From Tritrichomonas foetus (taxonomy: Eukaryota > Parabasalia > Tritrichomonadida > Tritrichomonadidae), in contig MLAK01000218.1 of NCBI GenBank assembly GCA_001839685.1, positions 63,896-77,099 on the forward strand: DNA of 13,204 nucleotides. Direction: 5' to 3'. The number at the start of each line of letters is the position of its first letter. The first letter of the stretch is position 1. The translations under genes and the position numbers were made by a program. Shown here piece after piece: positions 9,001-13,204 of the stretch. The notes below the pieces were generated by a model. That model had not been told where the DNA came from. It searched no databases and was given only the letters and a program-made list of their open reading frames with translations.

Positions 9001-10685
9001 ACATAATTCGGAATACTCCATACTAAAGATCTAAAAGATGCATCAACAGCAAAATTACTTCCATGTTCGATTAATTCTGCCTTTTGTTTCATTACCACCG
9101 ATGAATGAAAATCTGTTACACATTCAACAAGAAATGTAGTATATTCTTCATAAAGTTTTGCAGAATTCGGATAATCTCGAATGGCTTCAAGCCATAAAGA
9201 ATTAACTCGATGTTCTTCTTTCGCAAGGCTTTCAAAGAAAGAAATACTTGGTTCACGACATCTCCAAAAAGCAACAACATTTGACATACATTGTTCAGTC
9301 AAACTTCGTAGTTTAATGAGTCTTTCATTCGCATCTGATGATGTTGATGATTGTCTTAGTGTTTTAATTCGATAAACTTGATAGATTAAAAATCTATTAA
9401 TGAAATTCAAATCAGTTCGCGTTGTTACAAGCGAAAAAAGGGAATTCATTTGTCTAAACTCAGTTGGAAAGTAAGAAAGAACTTGAATTGTTGAACAAAT
9501 CGCATAGTTTGATGGATAATTCTGTGAAATAAAACGAACAAGTGACCAATTCAAAAATAATGGACAAATTTGAGTAAGCCCAACATGCAAATATGTAATT
9601 GCTAATTTTTCAGAATATCCAAGACCAAGTCCTTCAAAATATGCCATAAATTCAGAATCCTTTTTGTTTTCATTTGGTGGGAAAAACAAATCAGTTGCAA
9701 TTTTTTCATATCGCTTTTTAAATAGAAAATAATTGCCAATACCAAAAATTAAAATAAATGCAAAAAATAACAACATTATTGCATATGAAACTGATTTGTT
9801 AATAACAAATAAAATAAAGACCACTAGGTCCATACCTGCTTGACCACTAATAATAGTTGCCATAAAAATATTGGCGTTTTTGTGGTGAAATGGAAGTTGG
9901 AAATAAATTGAAAAATATAGAAAAAGTAACAAACTAAAATGAACAACAATAAAAACGCATGTTGCATATAATGGAAATGAATAAAATACATAAGCAAGTA
10001 TACTTGAAATACTATTTAAAGCGAGATAAGAAATTGGAATAATTTGTGAAAAACAAGAAGTGGCAGAAATTGCAATACATGACGATCGTCCAATTGTTGC
10101 ATTTCCAATGGAATAAATAAGGAAATATCCAATAAAAACAACAATACTTGTAATAATAAATGCCCAATAATAATTTTCATGATAATGAATTAACATCCAG
10201 ATCGATGCGCCAACAAGTGCTGATGATGAGCAAACAAGAGTTGGACATAAACACTCCAAAATGAACCGACAGAGATAGAGGCCCCATGTAAAGAAACGGA
10301 GGTTTCTTAAATAAAACATAACCAATCCAAAAAACCAAAAAAATATCATACAAAAAAGTACAACTAATATTACGAAAATAATAATAAGTGATGTTTTCGC
10401 AGGAGGAGTTGAAACAAACCAAAAAATTAATGTGATATATGATATTGGCGTGTCTTTGTCTTCCCAGTATTTTCCAATCGGCCAAAAAGAAAAAATCGTG
10501 AATTGGAATCCCAAAAAAATCGCGAAAATCGAAGTGAGGAATGTCGGCAATCTTGTCAATTGTACCATTTGATCGAATAGGGGAAATAAAACATCGACTT
10601 TAGAATATCGTCCATGGATTAAAAGGTGTCGAATCCCTGTATTCCCGTTGTCGTTGAGAGAACGGGATACAGATTGATCAATCAT
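6054..10685 (-). CDS. Large multi-pass membrane adenylyl cyclase with PAS domain
   Basis: A 1543-residue membrane protein predicted to make cAMP from ATP. About eight hydrophobic segments lie between residues 48 and 321. A soluble helical region follows (about 435-635), including the HAT/TPR-like stretch WLEAIRDYPNSAKLYEEYTTFL. More membrane segments lie near 640-662, 680-697, 852-877, 932-953 and 1130-1156. The Asn-rich loop 956-1128, with potential glycosylation sites such as NETNSS, is probably extracellular. A PAS domain (about 1207-1315) leads through a short signalling helix (1316-1340, ending HILPQ) into a class III cyclase domain (1341-1540). Metal aspartates are Asp1368 and Asp1413. 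Lys1409 and Asp1482 are the adenine-selecting pair, so ATP rather than GTP is the substrate. Asn1489 and Arg1493 are the transition-state residues. A single domain with all residues implies an active homodimer. An in-frame TAG at 10697-10695 fixes the start; no clear Inr is visible. Confidence 0.95.
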   Translation of the reverse strand: MIDQSVSRSLNDNGNTGIRHLLIHGRYSKVDVLFPLFDQMVQLTRLPTFLTSIFAIFLGFQFTIFSFWPIGKYWEDKDTPISYITLIFWFVSTPPAKTSLIIIFVILVVLFCMIFFWFFGLVMFYLRNLRFFTWGLYLCRFILECLCPTLVCSSSALVGASIWMLIHYHENYYWAFIITSIVVFIGYFLIYSIGNATIGRSSCIAISATSCFSQIIPISYLALNSISSILAYVFYSFPLYATCVFIVVHFSLLLFLYFSIYFQLPFHHKNANIFMATIISGQAGMDLVVFILFVINKSVSYAIMLLFFAFILIFGIGNYFLFKKRYEKIATDLFFPPNENKKDSEFMAYFEGLGLGYSEKLAITYLHVGLTQICPLFLNWSLVRFISQNYPSNYAICSTIQVLSYFPTEFRQMNSLFSLVTTRTDLNFINRFLIYQVYRIKTLRQSSTSSDANERLIKLRSLTEQCMSNVVAFWRCREPSISFFESLAKEEHRVNSLWLEAIRDYPNSAKLYEEYTTFLVECVTDFHSSVVMKQKAELIEHGSNFAVDASFRSLVWSIPNYVKNGVLDTKGNLLDYRPTKVSGSGSADSDISAMVTDIVETDSTGEFEQRLARQLFNKSKLRLAFDAALKDRTHKSFAALPGIAAICLIGGLSIFLSLFFFINTTFSTRKDSLNYINYMGAARFYFSMTLYLVLMKNIIDSGRYKARDIIMDAVNEDTFDVRFISNFDNVSQEIMVWVSQSRNFFARLLTFVTKQSLIDNNIYQIVSLFTSLSVNLNVMYDGRVIGQQIENIKNIYSFCYFLVSVLAAEESGKDFYFNDNFGMLILNDYSLGFNCDDLFQGFSDYAVRSGDSLIHTISILMILCPVLLFLISFCPYFSCSLVFIHHVDKIATVLTGLDRSIKDEAIDPIRQDLQPTIYSISDPTVRVTENVWFNVVNFFFSLFSALICFGMLQVAMDSNKMIDKLNIWNFNAARRLTTSSDLLTQCYHAIVLNETNSSNFMTRQNAISESNVVLGILDTVNNALLRGTDDLPSINGFDDELDSLNFKEGCTLDAPARDFHDSYRCGSTDKLLATLKDLTTPILTTPELFNGLIEKYEPAHLLHILNNHLWQRYSGTSDRITQLAVDSYGDLVDMMILFLCIGVIASFLVFSAGFFLRSSSRMTYSAALSELKRIPPHLIIADKGLKNILLNKNEESNTTTSISRNVLHNSTDSMLCVSLGGVVEMVNPAVTSTLGFTPEQVLGQPITSFFSDSDAQKVMNQMSVIQDSQNSAVYEDHVQCITDNRTLIPAYLTLLGMRRIEDSSIQSYVFILRNESDLLQQQAYAEEAKAKSENLLYHILPQTIVMKLNCGEKDICFTVPNATISFIDVVKFSEFTKNLAPTEIMGTLSQLFLSFDKLITNYPLITKIKLIGDIYMAAAGLFTEGANPTEHANQTINFALAAIAAIDDVNVKLNSNLQIRIGVNSGGPIIAGVLGTDKPVFDIIGDPINVAARLQTTDIPQHIQIPQSTYDLLTPGEYNVEPRGEVFLKGKGQVMTYLIMSDM

Positions 10686-11649
10686 AATATTTCCCTATTT
10701 GTTTTGAAAAACTTCACCATCCGTCGAAATTACCTTTCAAAATTTAGCAAACTTATTCAATCACAAAATTTTGCATGTACCAAATTGAACTTTTTCAATT
10801 CTTGAAATATTCATTTTGAAAACAGGCCGATAAATTTTTTCTGCGCATTGGATACATTTTTCAATGTAGTTATTGAAAATTGAAAAGATAACAAAATTGG
10901 CTCGAAATTCACACAAATTCTGTCTAACAGATGGAGCTTTGATTCTTTCGAATTCTTCATCCACTGAAGTAACTCAGTGATTTATCATTGAAAATAACAA
11001 TAATGTGCGTATTTTTTTGGTTAATAAAAGTTTCAAATTTTGATATTGCATTTTTTTAATATTTTCAATTTTTTTGTTATTAAAATGAATATTCAAACAC
11101 AATATCATGACAATAGTTTGATGAATCGAATTATAAACAAAATAACGATAATGCTTAGTTAATTAACAATTTATGATAAATAGATTTAATTTCTTGATAA
11201 ATTGAGCAAATTTAATTTCCTTTGCATATAAACTGGAGTCTGTGGTTGAGTTGAAGTACTATTCACCTTTAAAGTTTTTTTTTCTAATCTCTGATATGAA
11301 GTGTTGCATTAAAAAACTCATTTTTAAAGTGATTATTTTAATTGTGAAAAAGATTTTGTTTATACCCCTGCAATATAATCATGATTTAACAAGAAATTCA
11401 GATTCACCTTTAGAATTCACCAAACTAGATATTTAATCTTGTTCAAGTTATGCCATAGTGCGGGGATATTATGTTCTGTCTATGTTTTATGGAATAGGGC
11501 TAAAATCACCATGAAATAAAAATGAATAATTATTGACAATTATTTTATTATGAAATATCATTTCCGAAATAAGGACAAATTAATGGCCGTTAATAAAGAA
11601 ATCAAGTGAAAAGTTGAACAAATTGTAAAAAAATATTTTAATATATCAA
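10686..11649. other. Intergenic region between cyclase and N/Q/P-rich gene
   Basis: The cyclase 5' flank and the N/Q/P-rich gene's 3' flank meet here. A minus-strand frame at 10761-10964 (67 codons) has coding-like codon use but begins at GTG, with a TGA four codons upstream and no ATG near its front. Plus-strand 11242-11436 is open but also starts at GTG and is hydrophobic-lysine junk in character. The stretch 10980-11240 is very AT-rich. I see no intact gene, tRNA or repeat. Confidence 0.55.
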
Positions 11650-12141
11650 TCAATCTTTTTTCTGTACAATTAAAGCAGGATTTATAGCCCTAAATAAAGG
11701 TTGCGCTTCACCGGGAACAATTGGTTGGATTTTTGGCTGGAAGTTTGGATCAATTTCTCTGGGTTGAGGATTTGGCGCTGATTCTGGCTTAGGCGGAGGC
11801 GGATGATAGTCATTTCTCGCTGGATAGTTTTGGTTATTTCTATTTTGGTTGTCTTTTTGATTATTTTGGTGATTTTCTCTATAATTGTTATTGTAATTTC
11901 CGTTTTGGTTTGACTGTCGCTGGCGGGATTGCGGCTGCTGTTTCTGGACACCAAAATTAAACGCGTTATATTGAACTGGTGGCGGTGGTCGTTTGTCATT
12001 ATTATTTTGATTACTTTCGTTTGGCTGTGGTGACGTTGGATGGATGCTGGCTGGGGCAAACATTTGCGCTTTTGGTTGAGTCTTATTGATCTGTCTTGGT
12101 TGAAATTCCGAAGCTTGTGGAGCTTGAACGCTTGATGACAT
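11650..12141 (-). CDS. Asn/Gln/Pro-rich disordered protein with PAM2-like F-x-P motifs
   Basis: A 163-residue low-complexity protein of no recognised full-length family. The open frame extends upstream to 12207, but the first ATG is at 12141, directly after a TCTTTTCA box, so I start there. Residues 10-15 read ASEFQP, a perfect match to the A-x-E-F-x-P core of PAM2 motifs that dock on the MLLE domain of poly(A)-binding protein. Residues 25-30 (AQMFAP) and 131-136 (DPNFQP) repeat the F-x-P element. The middle (40-110) is Asn/Gln/Arg-rich, including NNNYRENHQNNQ, with proline runs at 52-55 and 114-117. The C-terminus is less biased (PLFRAINPALIVQKKD) and looks conserved. By analogy it may act in mRNA metabolism or RNP granules, which is inference. 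A second frame is also open over 11682-12188 because of the repetitive composition, but it reads as basic Ile/Lys/Thr filler. Confidence 0.72.
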   Translation of the reverse strand: MSSSVQAPQASEFQPRQINKTQPKAQMFAPASIHPTSPQPNESNQNNNDKRPPPPVQYNAFNFGVQKQQPQSRQRQSNQNGNYNNNYRENHQNNQKDNQNRNNQNYPARNDYHPPPPKPESAPNPQPREIDPNFQPKIQPIVPGEAQPLFRAINPALIVQKKD

Positions 12142-12597
12142 TGAAAAGACTGTTTGATTGTAAAAAATTTTGAAAGCTTGATCATCACTCAAAAGAAGTG
12201 AATACAATATTTCCTAATATATTATGTATATTCCGTCTCACCATTGATGGTGATGGCAGAGGTGAATTGAAATCAGAGTTGAACTTCATGCAAATAATTA
12301 ATATTACACAGGTATTGAATGACCGTAATGACCCTTGCTGAAATGGGTTCATAATTTAATCTAATATTTGATCATATTGATAACATAATGAAAATAGAAA
12401 CCTTTGAATTAACAAATTTAATAAATGGAAATGCATTTTTTGTCATTAGTTTGCTGGAGTAGTGATCATAAGTAATCATATGAAACCATCATTTGTAATA
12501 TTTTGATCAAATTCACATTAAACTACTCACAATTGTCTATTTGATTTTCAAGTTAACCTATTATATTAAGCTTGAAAATATATTCGAATTTATGTAT
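12142..12597. other. Upstream region of the N/Q/P-rich gene
   Basis: AT-rich spacer. It contains a near-perfect palindrome at 12238-12253 (TCACCAT, two-base centre, ATGGTGA), about 100 bases upstream of the N/Q/P-rich gene start. A plus-strand frame is open across about 12170-12363 and reads IDGDGRGELKSEL in part, but it overlaps the gene start and has no early ATG. The EF-hand-like look fails on loop spacing. Nothing else is seen. Confidence 0.5.
12144..12149 (-). promoter_or_regulatory. TCTTTT box, near-match to M5 (CCTTTT)
   Basis: On the minus strand TCTTTT ends two bases before the ATG of the N/Q/P-rich gene, nearly the same placement as CCTTTT before eS28, with one mismatch. It supports the ATG at 12141 as the start. 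It is only suggestive because T-rich hexamers are frequent here. Confidence 0.35.
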
Positions 12598-13046
12598 TTA
12601 AAATAGTGGCAAATTCTTTCGCTTTTTATCATTGCCAGCCATTGGATCATCATCATCATCGTAAATTTTAAGAAAGGTGCTCAAGTTGAGTTTTCCTTGA
12701 CAGAATCAGCTTGTACAACTTTATTTTATGTAAGGAAAATAAAATTGAATTATCGAAGAATTTGCCATAATTATCAAATCCATGTTCACTGACTGTTTTT
12801 AATATTATTAATATTTCCCCATTACACCATTTGTACAGATAGTACCCTGGTAGAAATTCAGTAAAGGTTGCTTTCGTGTCACTCGTTTTTTCATATTAGT
12901 GATATGCTCATGGTATAAACATTCACCCATAATGCTATCGAAAAAAAGGCAAATTTCCTGCCACTATACTCATAAGAAAATTCCATATTGTCATCTACAC
13001 TATCCACTTAATTAAAGGCCTATTCTAAATATTGACCTTCAATAGG
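12598..13046 (-). pseudogene. Frame-broken gene, C-terminal part, family unknown
   Basis: Four minus-strand segments in successive frames read as one protein-like chain. Segment 1 (13007-12948) includes VDDNMEFSYEYSGRKFAFF. Segment 2 (12939-12892) includes MGECLYHEHITNM. Segment 3 (12885-12695) includes FLPGYYLYKWCNGEI and EHGFDNYGKFF. Segment 4 (12690-12598) holds five aspartates, a KKRK nuclear-localisation-like cluster and ends LPLF before TAA. The frame changes fall at homopolymers: T7 at 12941-12947, A6 at 12886-12891 and A4 at 12691-12694. Upstream (13046-13008) segment 1's frame continues as PIEGQYLE with two stops (TAG 13022-13020, TAA 13010-13008). Base composition is less AT-biased than the flanks. 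I do not recognise a family. It could be a decayed gene or an intact one with assembly indels; the in-frame stops favour decay. Confidence 0.5.
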
Positions 13047-13049
13047 AAT

Positions 13050-13204
13050 AATCATAATCACAATCATAATCATAATCACAATCACAATCATAATCACAAT
13101 CGTAATCATAATCATACTCATACTCATAATCATAATCATACTCATACTCATAATCATAATCATACTCATAATCACAATCACAATCATAATCATAATCACA
13201 ATCA
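13050..13204. repeat. Hexanucleotide tandem array (AATCAT and variants)
   Basis: Twenty-five full hexamers and part of another run to the window edge. Variants are AATCAT, AATCAC, ACTCAT and one AATCGT. A 24-base higher-order unit (two AATCAT, two ACTCAT) occurs twice, with a third partial copy, at about 13104-13169. On the minus strand one frame is open throughout and alternates Asp/Glu with Tyr/Cys, ending at TGA 13041-13039. Another minus frame alternates Ile with Met/Val, and a plus frame alternates Asn/Thr with His/Arg. The array may be a coding repeat of the adjacent broken gene or a plain satellite; it is cut by the window edge. Confidence 0.9.

Noticed and set aside
1883..10685. Operon or dedicated signalling cluster of kinase, SUMO ligase and cyclase
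   Set aside because: Spacers are hundreds of bases, one gene is on the opposite strand, the start regions look individual, and trichomonads transcribe genes singly; adjacency is not evidence of joint function.
11242..11436. 64-codon plus-strand ORF
   Set aside because: First codon is GTG and the product is a lysine/hydrophobic mixture typical of translated AT-rich spacer.
11682..12188. Second open frame overlapping the N/Q/P-rich gene on the same strand
   Set aside because: It stays open because CAA/AAT/CCA-type codons shift into stop-free codons; the product is Ile/Lys/Thr filler with no motif and no promoter placement.
12170..12363. EF-hand-like phrase IDGDGRGEL in a plus-strand frame
   Set aside because: The acidic residue falls at loop position 11 instead of 12, the frame has no early ATG and overlaps the opposite-strand gene start.
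13050..13204. CRISPR array
   Set aside because: Contiguous six-base units with no spacers in a eukaryotic context; this is a simple tandem repeat.

Overview
The window looks like nuclear DNA of a parabasalid protist (a trichomonad). Tritrichomonas foetus or a close relative is my best guess, with Trichomonas as the alternative. The sequence is AT-rich, the proteins are plainly eukaryotic (PAK-type kinase, PIAS/Siz SUMO ligase, ribosomal protein eS28), and every recognisable gene is intronless. Two starts sit only a few bases downstream of promoter elements known from Trichomonas vaginalis: an Inr (TCAYW type) before the kinase and a CCTTTT (M5) box before eS28. The very large multi-membrane PAS plus class III cyclase is also typical of trichomonads. 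The species is inference; no marker gene in the window settles it.

Layout. 1-1319 (minus): N-terminal 439 residues of an unrecognised helical protein that runs off the left edge in an acidic Glu-Ser-Asn-x repeat. 1883-3223 (minus): PAK/STE20 kinase with two CRIB motifs. 4062-5090 (minus): compact PIAS-type SP-RING SUMO E3. 5529-5729 (plus): ribosomal protein eS28, the only plus-strand gene. 6054-10685 (minus): 1543-residue membrane adenylyl cyclase with PAS domain. 11650-12141 (minus): 163-residue Asn/Gln/Pro-rich protein with PAM2-like F-x-P motifs. 12598-13046 (minus): previously coding DNA, now broken by apparent one-base indels in homopolymer runs and by stops. 13050-13204: hexanucleotide array running off the right edge.

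The genes are separate eukaryotic transcription units, not an operon. The kinase (Rho-family GTPase effector), cyclase (cAMP) and SUMO ligase are all signalling or regulatory proteins, but nothing in the sequence ties them into one pathway. The kinase, SUMO ligase, eS28 and cyclase are secure. The N/Q/P-rich gene is probable. The left-edge gene is secure as coding but of unknown function. The best leads for something undescribed are the tandem-CRIB kinase, the F-x-P protein, and the decayed gene next to the Asp/Glu-Tyr/Cys coding array on the right.
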